A stretch of DNA of 7,893 nt from Alphaproteobacteria bacterium (GTDB taxonomy: Bacteria; Pseudomonadota; Alphaproteobacteria; Acetobacterales; Acetobacteraceae), in contig JAMFRY010000275.1 in assembly GCA_026225015.1 (NCBI GenBank), positions 1 through 7,893 on the forward strand, read 5' to 3'. The translations under genes and the position numbers were made by a program. The notes under the pieces are model-generated. The model saw only the letters and a list, made by a program, of their open reading frames with translations. It was not told the origin of the DNA and made no database searches. Below are positions 1 through 5,248 of the stretch, piece after piece (position 1 is the stretch's first letter; the number at the start of each line of letters is the position of its first letter).

Positions 1-252
1 CAGGAACTCTCCGCCCCGTTTGCCAGTGTCGGCAATTTGACGATGGCCGAGCGCTTTGGTCTGGCCAGATGGCTGCGTCTGGCCACCGGCTCCCCGGTGC
101 TGGAAAACGCCGCCGCCGCGTTTGACTGCACGATCGACCAGATTCAGGAAATCGGCACCCATAGCGTGTTCTTCTGCGGCGTAAAGGCCATCCATCTGGG
201 CCCCGACACCACCGGGCTGATCTATCACGGCCGCGCCTATCACAAGATTTAG
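1..252 (+). CDS. Flavin reductase, RutF/HpaC family (3' end only)
   Basis: The frame is open from base 1 and ends at TAG 250-252, so the start lies outside the window and 83 C-terminal residues are visible. Family knowledge: these proteins reduce FMN/FAD with NAD(P)H and supply the reduced flavin to a partner flavin-dependent monooxygenase. What is seen: a run FDCTIDQIQEIGTHSVFFC followed by a GLIYHGRAYH ending. This matches the C-terminal half of the split-barrel flavin reductase fold, and resembles the E. coli RutF tail (FDC, VGTH, FC, YH in the same order). The resemblance to RutF in particular is from memory. HpaC-like and other two-component oxygenase reductases share this tail, so the partner oxygenase cannot be named. 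The gene converges on flhB and is not part of the flagellar unit. Confidence 0.85.
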   Translation, partial: QELSAPFASVGNLTMAERFGLARWLRLATGSPVLENAAAAFDCTIDQIQEIGTHSVFFCGVKAIHLGPDTTGLIYHGRAYHKI

Positions 253-345
253 AGGAAGCAAGCAGTTCTTTTTTGAAGAAAGCCAACCGCCGGCAAAGAA
301 CCAAAAAGACTTTTTTTGACTTTTGCCCAAATCGTCGCGACATCT
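253..345. repeat. AT-rich intergenic repeat-like element
   Basis: The spacer after the flavin reductase is unlike the surrounding GC-rich coding DNA. It carries runs of T and A in short complementary pieces: GTTCTTT at 265-271 pairs with AAAGAAC at 295-301. This is followed by an A5 run and then CTTTTTTTG near 310-319. From memory, similar AAAGAACCAAAAA / GTTCTTTTTT strings recur between genes in acetic acid bacteria, so this may be a dispersed intergenic repeat. That is an inference, because only one copy is in the window. The T-tract after the 265-301 stem could also let it end transcription of the flavin reductase gene. Confidence 0.4.
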
Positions 346-372
346 GTACACTGAAGTAACAAAAGTTTCTGC

Positions 373-394
373 GCCGCTTTTTTCAAAAAGCGGC
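373..394. terminator. Perfect 10-bp hairpin between convergent genes
   Basis: GCCGCTTTTT (373-382) and AAAAAGCGGC (385-394) are exact reverse complements with only TC between them; the real loop would take in some A-T pairs. It sits 14 bases beyond the flhB stop, between the convergent flavin reductase gene and flhB. It can fold in either strand's transcript, which suits a shared terminator. No clear T-tract follows outside the stem on either strand, so intrinsic termination is not certain. It may instead be the right end of the repeat-like element that fills this spacer. Confidence 0.5.
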
Positions 395-408
395 TCCTGG
401 CTTTGTCC

Positions 409-1482
409 TTAAATCATTCGCGCCTGCGCCGCCTGCGCTTCCAGCCGCCAAATATAGGCGATGATGTCCGCCACCGCCTTGTAGTGTTCCATGGGAATTT
501 CACTGTCCACATCGAGCGCGTGCAGCGCCCGCGCCAGAGGCGGGTTGGGAACGATGGGGACATGGTTTTCGGCGGCCAGCTCGCGGATGCGCGCCGCGAT
601 CTCGCCCTTGCCCTTGGCGACGATCTTGGGTGCTGCCGAGGTGTTTCGCTCATAGGCCAAGGCGACGGCGTAGTGGGTCGGGTTGGTAACCACAACTGTC
701 GCAGCCGACATGGCTTTTTTCAAGTTCTGCCTGGCCCGCGCCTTGCGAATCGCCTGGCGCTTGGCCTTCATCATCGGATCACCGTCGGAAGACTTGGTCT
801 CCTGCTTGATTTCTTCTTTGCTCATTCGCACCGAGCGGCCGAAATTGACCTGCGACCAGGCGACGTCCAGCACCGTTATGAAGGCCTGCACGATGATAAG
901 CGAAGCGGCAATGGCGACGATTCCGGTCCTCAACCTGCCAATGCCGGCGCCGAGATCTTCCCTCAGGCTGTCGGGAAGAAGTTTAAGCTGGACAGAAAGC
1001 GTAGCCCACAGCACCAGGCTGAGGACGACGATCTTGGCGACGTTTTTAATGGCATCGACGCCGTGATTGGCGCCGAACAGCTTGCCAAAGCCAGTTAACG
1101 GGTTGACGCGGGAAAAATCCGGGGCCATCGCGGTCAAGCGCATGGCGAGCTTGGTTTGGGCGAGCACGACGCCGGCGCCGGTAATCGCCACCGCCAGCGC
1201 CAGCGGCAGAAATGCTCGTGTTGCGATGCCGGCAGCCTGGCGCATGGCGCTGAGCAAAGCCGGCGCGCTGTCCGCTTTGCCGGCATTGGCCAGCAACTGG
1301 GCCAGATGCTGCGCCGTGCCACTGGCCAGCTGTGGGGAAAGAGTCAGGATGACCATGAGGGCCGCGCTCAGATTGGCGAAGGAGGCAAGCTCGTGCGAGA
1401 CCGGGGCGTTACCCTCGGACTGGGAGCGGGCGAGCCGCGCCGGGGTGGCGGCTTCGGTTTGGCTTTCTTTGTCTTCTGACAT
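409..1482 (-). CDS. flhB: Flagellar export switch protein FlhB
   Basis: FlhB is an inner-membrane component of the flagellar type III export apparatus. Its cytoplasmic domain cleaves itself and switches export from rod/hook to filament proteins. The product is 357 residues, normal for the family. The N-terminus has the usual polar stretch with ATPARLARSQSEG and HEL. Four hydrophobic segments lie at about 31-52, 88-109, 146-166 and 186-208. They are followed by the conserved linker MSKEEIKQE (220-228) and GDPMMKAK. The autocleavage motif NPTH is at residues 267-270, so the protease-like switch should be active. The ATG at 1482 lies 3 nt after the fliR stop with only a weak GGG upstream, which points to translational coupling. 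It is the last gene of the flgB-to-flhB operon; a hairpin follows it at 373-394. Confidence 0.97.
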   Translation of the reverse strand: MSEDKESQTEAATPARLARSQSEGNAPVSHELASFANLSAALMVILTLSPQLASGTAQHLAQLLANAGKADSAPALLSAMRQAAGIATRAFLPLALAVAITGAGVVLAQTKLAMRLTAMAPDFSRVNPLTGFGKLFGANHGVDAIKNVAKIVVLSLVLWATLSVQLKLLPDSLREDLGAGIGRLRTGIVAIAASLIIVQAFITVLDVAWSQVNFGRSVRMSKEEIKQETKSSDGDPMMKAKRQAIRKARARQNLKKAMSAATVVVTNPTHYAVALAYERNTSAAPKIVAKGKGEIAARIRELAAENHVPIVPNPPLARALHALDVDSEIPMEHYKAVADIIAYIWRLEAQAAQARMI

Positions 1483-1485
1483 CGT

Positions 1486-2271
1486 TTAGCCCGTCAATAG
1501 TCGGGTCAGGCCGATTTGCGTGCCGTGCAGCCAGGCTGTGGTGATGGCGCCCACCAGCAGCACCACAAGCACAAGGCCGCCCAGGGTCTGTCCCGGCATG
1601 GCGACCATGTAAATCTGCAGTGCCGGCACCAGCTTGGAGATGATGGCGAGCCCGGCCTGCCAGAGCAACCCGGCGAGCAGGAACGGCATGGCGAGCTGGA
1701 TACCAAGCATGAAGCTCTGCGCGGTCAGCCGCTCTGCAACCCGCAATATGCCGCCGGCAGGCAGACCAAGCCCGACAGGCAGGATGTGATAGCTGGCGGC
1801 CAGCGCCTGCAGCGGCATTGCGTAAAGTCCGGTGGCCAGAATCAGGGTGGTTGCGAACATGCCGAACACGGTGCTGAGCAGCGTGCTGTTCGACCCCAAT
1901 TCCTGATCTGGGGTGATAATGCTGGAAAGCCCGATCTGATAGGAAATCACCTGGCCGGCGATGGGCAGCGCCAGCACGAAGAGCCGCGCCATGACGCCGA
2001 GCCAGATGCCGATGGCGAGTTCATGCGCCAGCAGCGCCACCAGCATCACCGGACCAGGTGCCGCGCCGGACGCTGCATAATCGGGAATCGGCAGGATGGG
2101 CAGAAGCAAAGCGGTGAGACAGCCTGCGAAGCCGGCTCGCAGCATCACCGGCACGACCACCTCGCCGATCCCGGGCAGCAGCATCACGGCGCCGCCGATG
2201 CGGGCAAAGGCCAGCATGAAGCTGAGCGCCAGCGGCAGCAGCGATTGCAGCAGATGCGGATCGGCGTTCAC
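1486..2271 (-). CDS. fliR: Flagellar export gate protein FliR
   Basis: FliR is one of the three proteins (with FliP and FliQ) that build the helical export gate in the inner membrane inside the MS ring. The product is 261 residues, the usual length. It is strongly hydrophobic, with segments near 9-32, 39-60, 74-100, 132-158, 186-212 and 224-248. Family-typical stretches are FARIGGAVMLLPGIGE (22-37), AGQVISYQIGLSSIITP (105-121) and PALQIYMVAMP (216-226). It starts with GTG at 2269-2271, overlapping the fliQ stop as GTGA, so its translation is likely coupled to fliQ. The stop is TAA at 1486-1488, 3 nt before flhB. FliR and FlhB are fused in some bacteria; here they are separate but adjacent. 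Confidence 0.96.
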   Translation of the reverse strand: MNADPHLLQSLLPLALSFMLAFARIGGAVMLLPGIGEVVVPVMLRAGFAGCLTALLLPILPIPDYAASGAAPGPVMLVALLAHELAIGIWLGVMARLFVLALPIAGQVISYQIGLSSIITPDQELGSNSTLLSTVFGMFATTLILATGLYAMPLQALAASYHILPVGLGLPAGGILRVAERLTAQSFMLGIQLAMPFLLAGLLWQAGLAIISKLVPALQIYMVAMPGQTLGGLVLVVLLVGAITTAWLHGTQIGLTRLLTG

Positions 2272-2540
2272 GAACCGCCGGCGAGGATGATCTGGCTGAA
2301 GATGAAATGGGTGAAATTATCGAGCGCCATATACATCGAGCCGCCAAAGACCAACAGCACTGCAAACACCCCCGCCACTTTCGGCAGGAAGACGAGCGTG
2401 GCTTCGTTGATCTGGGTAACCGCCTGAAAAACGGAAACAAGCAACCCAGCCGCCAGTGCGGCCAATAAGGGCGGCCCCGCCAATTTGGCCGCGAGCATGG
2501 AAGCCGTGTGCAGGATGAGACCTATAGATGGGGAGTCCAT
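2268..2540 (-). CDS. fliQ: Flagellar export gate protein FliQ
   Basis: FliQ is the small two-helix gate subunit, present in several copies around FliP/FliR. The 90-residue product matches the family length and has two hydrophobic hairpin helices at about 15-40 and 50-72. They are joined by the family's conserved stretch SVFQAVTQINEATLVFLPK (36-54). The start is ATG 2538-2540, with the purine-rich AAAAAGG about 8-9 nt upstream as ribosome binding site. The gene begins 41 nt after the fliE stop, the second-widest gap in the operon, so it has its own initiation signal. Its 3' end overlaps fliR by 4 bp (GTGA). Confidence 0.96.
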   Translation of the reverse strand: MDSPSIGLILHTASMLAAKLAGPPLLAALAAGLLVSVFQAVTQINEATLVFLPKVAGVFAVLLVFGGSMYMALDNFTHFIFSQIILAGGS

Positions 2541-2545
2541 TTGCG

Positions 2546-2560
2546 TTGCCTTTTTGGCAA
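2546..2560 (-). promoter_or_regulatory. Ribosome binding site of fliQ in a small hairpin loop
   Basis: On the coding strand TTGCC and GGCAA form a perfect 5-bp inverted repeat around AAAAA. The AAAAAGG that serves as Shine-Dalgarno sequence for fliQ lies in the loop and the first bases of the 3' arm. The GG is therefore paired when the hairpin forms. The stem is short, so any effect on fliQ translation would be modest; this is inference only. Confidence 0.3.
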
Positions 2561-2581
2561 GATCGGCTGGCGGCAGTTACG

Positions 2582-2896
2582 CTAGATCGGCATATTCATG
2601 ATGGATTGATAGGCCTGCACCATGCGGTCCCGCAGCGCGACGGTGGTTTGCAAAGCAAGCTGCGCCTGCGTGACGGAAGTGACAATCTGCGTGACATCGC
2701 CTTGGCCATTGAGACCTTGTAGGGCCTGCGCATCGGCCTGGTGGCCGGTTTGGACAACGCCGTTCAGCGCGCTGGAGAGTGCGTCGCCAAAACTTGTCCC
2801 GCCTCCGCCGGCGATGGCGCCGGATGAACCGGAATCGACTCGTGCATAAGCGGCCGCGGCCGCGTTGGGTGATACGGTAAGAGCGCCGATTGCCAT
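2582..2896 (-). CDS. fliE: Flagellar hook-basal body protein FliE
   Basis: FliE links the MS ring and the rod, and is among the first substrates exported through the flagellar gate. The product is 104 residues, as usual. The N-terminus is low-complexity Ala/Gly/Ser. The C-terminal half is the conserved helix region, with QLALQTTVALRDRMVQAYQS (79-98) followed by IMNMPI, matching the family pattern of L-Q-x-x-V-x-x-R-(D/N)-(K/R)-x-x-x-A-Y-x-x-I-M-x-M. ATG 2894-2896 follows the flgC stop by 3 nt. TAGG sits almost against the start, so translation is probably coupled to flgC. The grouping flgB-flgC-fliE is common, since the three proteins assemble together. Confidence 0.95.
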   Translation of the reverse strand: MAIGALTVSPNAAAAAYARVDSGSSGAIAGGGGTSFGDALSSALNGVVQTGHQADAQALQGLNGQGDVTQIVTSVTQAQLALQTTVALRDRMVQAYQSIMNMPI

Positions 2897-2899
2897 GGC

Positions 2900-3307
2900 C
2901 TATTGCAGCAATGCGAGGGTTTTGGTGAGCATGCTATGCGAAGCTTGCAGCACCGCGAGATTTGCGCTGTAGGAACGTTCCGCCTGCTGCATATCCATCA
3001 TTTCCACCATTGCATTGACGTTCGGCATTTTGACATAGCCTTGCGCGTTCGCCGCCGGATTGCCGGGATCATATTTGGAGGGATCGGGCGTTGGGTCGGT
3101 GCCGATCTGGCCAACCTGAACAAGCGGCATGCCGGCGGCCTGATCCATTTGATCCGTAAAAGTAACGGTTTGGCGCTGATACGGTGCGGAGCCAGGGGTG
3201 GTGCCGGTGGTGTCGGCATTGGCCATGTTCTCCGCAATGACCTGCAAGCGGGTGCTTTGCGCATCCAGGCCGGCGGCGGAGATGTTGAGTGTGTTGGTGA
3301 TATCCAT
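2900..3307 (-). CDS. flgC: Flagellar proximal rod protein FlgC
   Basis: FlgC is a structural protein of the proximal rod, exported without a Sec signal through the flagellar gate. The 135-residue product has the two family ends. At the N-terminus is the rod/hook motif region ISAAGLDAQSTRLQVIAENM (9-28), continued by ANADTT. At the C-terminus is the helix MPNVNAMVEMMDMQQAERSY (94-113), continuing to KTLALLQ. The two ends would pair as the coiled-coil D0 domain. The start is ATG 3305-3307. The only Shine-Dalgarno-like bases (AAGG) are about 12 nt upstream, a weak signal. The 67-nt gap from flgB is the longest within the operon and contains repeats and a hairpin. Confidence 0.96.
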   Translation of the reverse strand: MDITNTLNISAAGLDAQSTRLQVIAENMANADTTGTTPGSAPYQRQTVTFTDQMDQAAGMPLVQVGQIGTDPTPDPSKYDPGNPAANAQGYVKMPNVNAMVEMMDMQQAERSYSANLAVLQASHSMLTKTLALLQ

Positions 3308-3336
3308 TGATCTGGTGAACCTTGCGGATAAAGTCA

Positions 3337-3383
3337 GTTAGTAGCGCGAAGTACGGTGTTAGTAGGCGCCATAATCAGGCGCC
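3337..3383 (-). promoter_or_regulatory. flgB-flgC spacer: direct repeat pair and GGCGCC hairpin
   Basis: Two exact copies of GTTAGTAG (3337-3344 and 3358-3365; CTACTAAC on the coding strand) start 21 bp apart, two helical turns. Beside them GGCGCC at 3365-3370 and 3378-3383 can pair as a 6-bp stem. Its 7-nt loop contains the flgB stop codon TGA. This may be a weak intercistronic element that tunes the ratio of flgB to downstream transcripts, or chance in GC-rich DNA. There is no T-tract, so full termination is unlikely. Confidence 0.25.
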
Positions 3384-3758
3384 GGAGCCGAGGGCGGTTT
3401 TGAACATGCCCATATAAACCTGGTATAAGTTTGCAGTGAGCTGCTGGTTGGTTTGGTTTTTCGAAACTTGCTCCAACTGACTGTCGAGCGAGACGGCATT
3501 GCCGTCAGGTGAGTGCTCGGCGGCCCCTGCGACGGCACTTGCCGCGGTTGGCGCAGCGTTGATTCCCAGCAGGTCGCTGACATTGTTCTGCAGCATCGGG
3601 ACGCTGCCGCCGGCTTGGCTGAGATAATCCGAAAACGGCACCGCGCCCACGGCCTGGTAGCCCGGCGTATCAATATTGGCGAGATTGTTGGCTAGAAGAT
3701 TCTGAACATCCCCCAGATAACTCAACCGCGCGGCGGCGGTGTCCAAAATGCTGGTCAT
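3375..3758 (-). CDS. flgB: Flagellar proximal rod protein FlgB
   Basis: FlgB is a proximal rod subunit near the MS ring, exported through the flagellar apparatus. From the ATG at 3758 the product is 127 residues. It has the rod-protein signature NNLANIDTPGYQ at 24-35, a low-complexity centre, and a C-terminal helix ending YQVYMGMFKTALGSGA. The frame extends upstream to an ATG at 3896. I prefer 3758 because AGGA lies 6 nt before it, the rod motif then falls at its usual distance from the N-terminus, and the extra 46 residues (MRSNLLIVAYVLAIL...) look like no FlgB. It is the first gene of the six-gene minus-strand flagellar operon, transcribed away from fliO. Confidence 0.93.
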   Translation of the reverse strand: MTSILDTAAARLSYLGDVQNLLANNLANIDTPGYQAVGAVPFSDYLSQAGGSVPMLQNNVSDLLGINAAPTAASAVAGAAEHSPDGNAVSLDSQLEQVSKNQTNQQLTANLYQVYMGMFKTALGSGA

Positions 3759-3817
3759 TGGCGTTCCTGCGGTAGAGTGCAAAACATGCGGGGATACTGG
3801 CCAGGAAAAGCTCAACA

Positions 3818-3845
3818 TTGTGTTAATGGCGTCAACCGTTAAAAT
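3818..3845 (+). promoter_or_regulatory. Possible sigma-70-like promoter for fliO-fliP
   Basis: TTGTGT (3818-3823), a 16-bp spacer and TAAAAT (3840-3845) give a good -10 but a poor -35 (three of six). Transcription from it would begin near 3852, about 100 nt before fliO, placing the inverted repeat at 3883-3912 in the leader RNA. This is weak, one of several AT-rich possibilities here. Confidence 0.22.
3823..3842. promoter_or_regulatory. 20-bp imperfect palindrome, candidate operator
   Basis: The pattern TTAA-N-GG-N6-CC-N-TTAA is symmetric at 7 of 10 positions per half and is centred at 3832/3833. It overlaps the candidate -35/-10 region for fliO and is 65-85 bp upstream of the flgB start. 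Symmetry of this size in a divergent promoter suits a dimeric regulator acting on both sides. The TTAA halves recall CtrA sites, but the 12-bp spacing is wrong for CtrA. Confidence 0.4.
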
Positions 3846-3882
3846 ATCGCGCAAAATCGCCAGAACGTAGGCAACTATTAAC

Positions 3883-3912
3883 AAGTTGCTGCGCATGTGA
3901 CGCCAGCAACTT
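3883..3912. promoter_or_regulatory. Perfect 9-bp inverted repeat upstream of fliO
   Basis: AAGTTGCTG (3883-3891) and CAGCAACTT (3904-3912) are exact reverse complements with a 12-bp spacer. Half-site centres are 21 bp apart, two turns of the helix. It could be an operator for a dimeric activator or repressor, or a hairpin in the fliO leader RNA ending about 40 nt before the start. No named family site is recognised. Confidence 0.45.
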
Positions 3913-3953
3913 AAAGCTAGGCCAAACGGACAAGATGTCAGGATTAACCAAGG

Positions 3954-4259
3954 ATGTTCAGCGCCTATCCCGTACTTTCAGCGTTGCTGGCCTTAGGCAT
4001 TACGCTGGCGTTGATCTGGCTGGCCGCAAAGGCGCTAACGATGATCTCCCGGAATGGGACAATGCTCGGTTTGGCGGGGCAAAAAACATCATCCAGCTCG
4101 ACAGCACTCACCATCGAATCTGTCACCGCCATTGCGCCGCGCCGCAAGGTCATCGTGCTGCGCTATGGCGAACATCGCTTGGCGGTGTTAACCGGCGGGC
4201 CGCAGGACGTCTCGCTCGGCTGGTTGCCGCCGCCGCCCTCCTCCTCGCCCTTGCCCTAG
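3954..4259 (+). CDS. fliO: Flagellar biosynthesis protein FliO
   Basis: FliO is a small membrane protein that helps FliP assemble into the export gate. The product is 101 residues, short but within the variable family. One transmembrane helix lies at about residues 5-27 (AYPVLSALLALGITLALIWLAAKAL), with the N-terminus outside by analogy. It is followed by a small beta-rich cytoplasmic domain with APRRKVIVLRYGEHRLAVLT (61-80) and the closing GGPQDVSLGWLP (81-92), typical of FliO. The ATG at 3954 has AGG directly against it, a poor ribosome binding site, and a stop lies just upstream in frame at 3945. The last nine residues (PPPSSSPLP) are probably just a by-product of DNA that also encodes the FliP signal peptide. 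Identity also rests on its position before fliP. Confidence 0.8.
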   Translation: MFSAYPVLSALLALGITLALIWLAAKALTMISRNGTMLGLAGQKTSSSSTALTIESVTAIAPRRKVIVLRYGEHRLAVLTGGPQDVSLGWLPPPPSSSPLP

Positions 4260-4981
4260 CCATCAGCCTAGGTTTGGCGCACAACGCCAACGCCCAATCG
4301 GTCAGCCTGGATTTCGGCAATAATAATGGCATGCCGGACCCTGGCGAAACGGCCAAGCTGGTGCAACTGGTCGTGGGAATCGGCATTCTCTCGCTGGCGC
4401 CGAGCCTGCTGGTGATGATGACCGCCTTTACGCGGATCGTCATCGTATTGAGCATTCTGCGCAATGCGCTGGGCACGCAAACCACCCCGCCGAACATGGT
4501 GCTGATCGGCCTGGCTCTATTTCTAACCTTTTTCGTAATGCAGCCGACCTTGCAGCAATCCTGGCAAAACGTCCTGCTGCCGATGAGCAATGGATCGATG
4601 GATACGGTAAGCGGCTTGCAGGCCGCGGCCGCGCCATTCCATGGATTCATGGCCGCCAATGCCCGGCCTGACGATGTCGGGCTGTTCCTGAAACTCGGCA
4701 ATGTGCCGCCGCCGGGAAGCGCCGATGCAACCCCCTGGCGCGTGCTGGTGCCGGCTTTCGCCATCGGCGAATTGCGCCGCGGCTTCGAGATGGGATTTTT
4801 GATCTTCCTGCCGTTTCTGGTGATCGATCTGGTGATTTCGTCGATTCTGATGAGTCTCGGCATGATGATGTTGCCGCCAACCGCAGTTTCGCTCCCGTTC
4901 AAGCTGATCTTCTTCGTGCTGGTGGATGGCTGGCAATTGGTCTGCGGGAGTCTGGTGCAGAGTTTCGCGCCGCCGCACTGA
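4220..4981 (+). CDS. fliP: Flagellar export gate protein FliP (start uncertain)
   Basis: FliP forms the core ring of the flagellar export gate with FliR and FliQ. Conserved stretches are plain: LSLAPSLLVMMTAFTRIVIV, LRNALGTQTTPPNMVLIGLA, FFVMQP, FAIGELRRGFEMGFLIFLPF, SLGMMMLPP and SLPFKLIFFVLVDGWQL. The mature part is preceded by a hydrophobic signal peptide ending AHNANA before QSVSLD, as in other FliP proteins. The start is a problem. No in-frame ATG, GTG or TTG lies between 3938 and 4273. I place it at CTG 4220, giving 253 residues, near the usual 245-250, with AGGA 12 nt upstream. Alternatives are TTG 4274 and ATG 4331 (both remove the signal peptide), ATG 3935 (348 residues, overprinting all of fliO), or a frameshift from fliO. 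The gene overlaps fliO by about 40 bp, so coupling is likely. Confidence 0.9.
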   Translation: MVAAAALLLALALAISLGLAHNANAQSVSLDFGNNNGMPDPGETAKLVQLVVGIGILSLAPSLLVMMTAFTRIVIVLSILRNALGTQTTPPNMVLIGLALFLTFFVMQPTLQQSWQNVLLPMSNGSMDTVSGLQAAAAPFHGFMAANARPDDVGLFLKLGNVPPPGSADATPWRVLVPAFAIGELRRGFEMGFLIFLPFLVIDLVISSILMSLGMMMLPPTAVSLPFKLIFFVLVDGWQLVCGSLVQSFAPPH

Positions 4982-5036
4982 GCCTGCGGCGACCAGAAAA
5001 TTTTTGTGCTTGGCGCCATTACGCCATATTCTGACA

Positions 5037-5064
5037 CGTATCGGGGGCGCAACCTACCGATACG
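5037..5064. repeat. Perfect 8-bp inverted repeat with 12-bp spacer
   Basis: CGTATCGG (5037-5044) and CCGATACG (5057-5064) are exact reverse complements. The site lies about 55 bp beyond the fliP stop. It could fold as a hairpin that protects the 3' end of the fliOP transcript, or be a protein site. No T-tract follows. Confidence 0.4.
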
Positions 5065-5173
5065 GTTCACGATGATCGGCAATACTGCTGTCTGTGATGG
5101 CCTGCTGATTTCACTCATTACGAAGCCAAATCCTCGCCTGGAGTATCTATTGTCGCGCCTTTGTGGCTGCGGC

Positions 5174-5220
5174 GGAGCTAAATCCCAGGTCTAAGGGTTC
5201 GAAAAAGTCCCGTTAGCTCC
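5174..5220. repeat. 8-bp inverted repeat enclosing a possible inner stem
   Basis: GGAGCTAA (5174-5181) and TTAGCTCC (5213-5220) are exact reverse complements with 31 bases between. Inside, CCC at 5184-5186 could pair with GGG at 5195-5197, or that GGG with CCC at 5209-5211. The folded form would sit about 30 bp beyond the lipoprotein stop and far beyond fliP. A shared termination or RNA-end structure is the simplest reading; it is too small to be a tRNA. Confidence 0.35.
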
Positions 5221-5248
5221 TTATCTCAGAAAAAATCAGCTACTTTCG

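Larger units (their letters stand above)
3759..3953. promoter_or_regulatory. Divergent flagellar control region (flgB / fliO)
   Basis: These 195 bases separate the two divergent flagellar units, so both promoters should lie here. The centre is AT-richer than its surroundings and rich in TTAA. I looked for a sigma-54 promoter (GG-N10-GC with -24/-12 sequence), a sigma-28 box and a CtrA site (TTAA-N7-TTAA). I found no convincing match to any. Two inverted repeats and a weak sigma-70-like box are listed separately. Confidence 0.6.
4982..5248. other. Convergent spacer after fliP, no gene seen
   Basis: This 267-bp spacer lies between fliP (+) and the lipoprotein gene (-). I see no supported gene: the only frame of any length (GTG 5006 to 5194, +) has no ribosome binding site and no recognisable protein character. 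It holds a small stem TGGCG/CGCCA at 5011-5026 just after an AAAATTTTT run, and two longer inverted repeats listed separately. No classical stem plus T-tract terminator is visible. Confidence 0.5.

Noticed and set aside
403..1098. Long open frame on the + strand opposite flhB (231 codons)
   Set aside because: It lies wholly antisense to a certain flhB, has Arg/His/Asp-rich low-information sequence and no recognisable domain; such mirror frames are common in GC-rich genes.
1516..2427. Long + strand open frame opposite fliR and fliQ (303 codons)
   Set aside because: It is rich in Gln, His, Gly and Arg because it is the complement of hydrophobic membrane-protein codons, and it crosses the fliR/fliQ boundary.
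3759..3896. N-terminal extension of FlgB from ATG 3896
   Set aside because: It would run through the divergent control region and its inverted repeats, adds residues not seen in FlgB, and the ATG at 3758 has a good AGGA site.
3759..3953. Sigma-54, sigma-28 or CtrA sites in the flagellar control region
   Set aside because: There is no GG-N10-GC pair in suitable context, no TAAA/GCCGATAA pair, and the TTAA spacing is 12 instead of 7.
4081..4087. A-AAA-AAC slippery heptamer as a fliO-fliP frameshift site
   Set aside because: The heptamer is phased with the fliP frame, not the fliO frame, so a -1 slip there would lead to neither product.
4150..5118. 322-codon minus-strand open frame opposite fliP
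   Set aside because: The opposite strand encodes unmistakable FliP motifs; this frame has no family character.
5006..5194. Possible 62-codon gene after fliP
   Set aside because: It has a GTG start with no ribosome binding site, no homology that I recognise, and it spans the 5037-5064 and part of the 5174-5220 inverted repeats.
5174..5220. tRNA or tRNA remnant (a GGTTCGA string inside an acceptor-like stem)
   Set aside because: There are only 31 bases between the arms, no anticodon or D arm, and the bases flanking TTCGA do not pair as a T stem.
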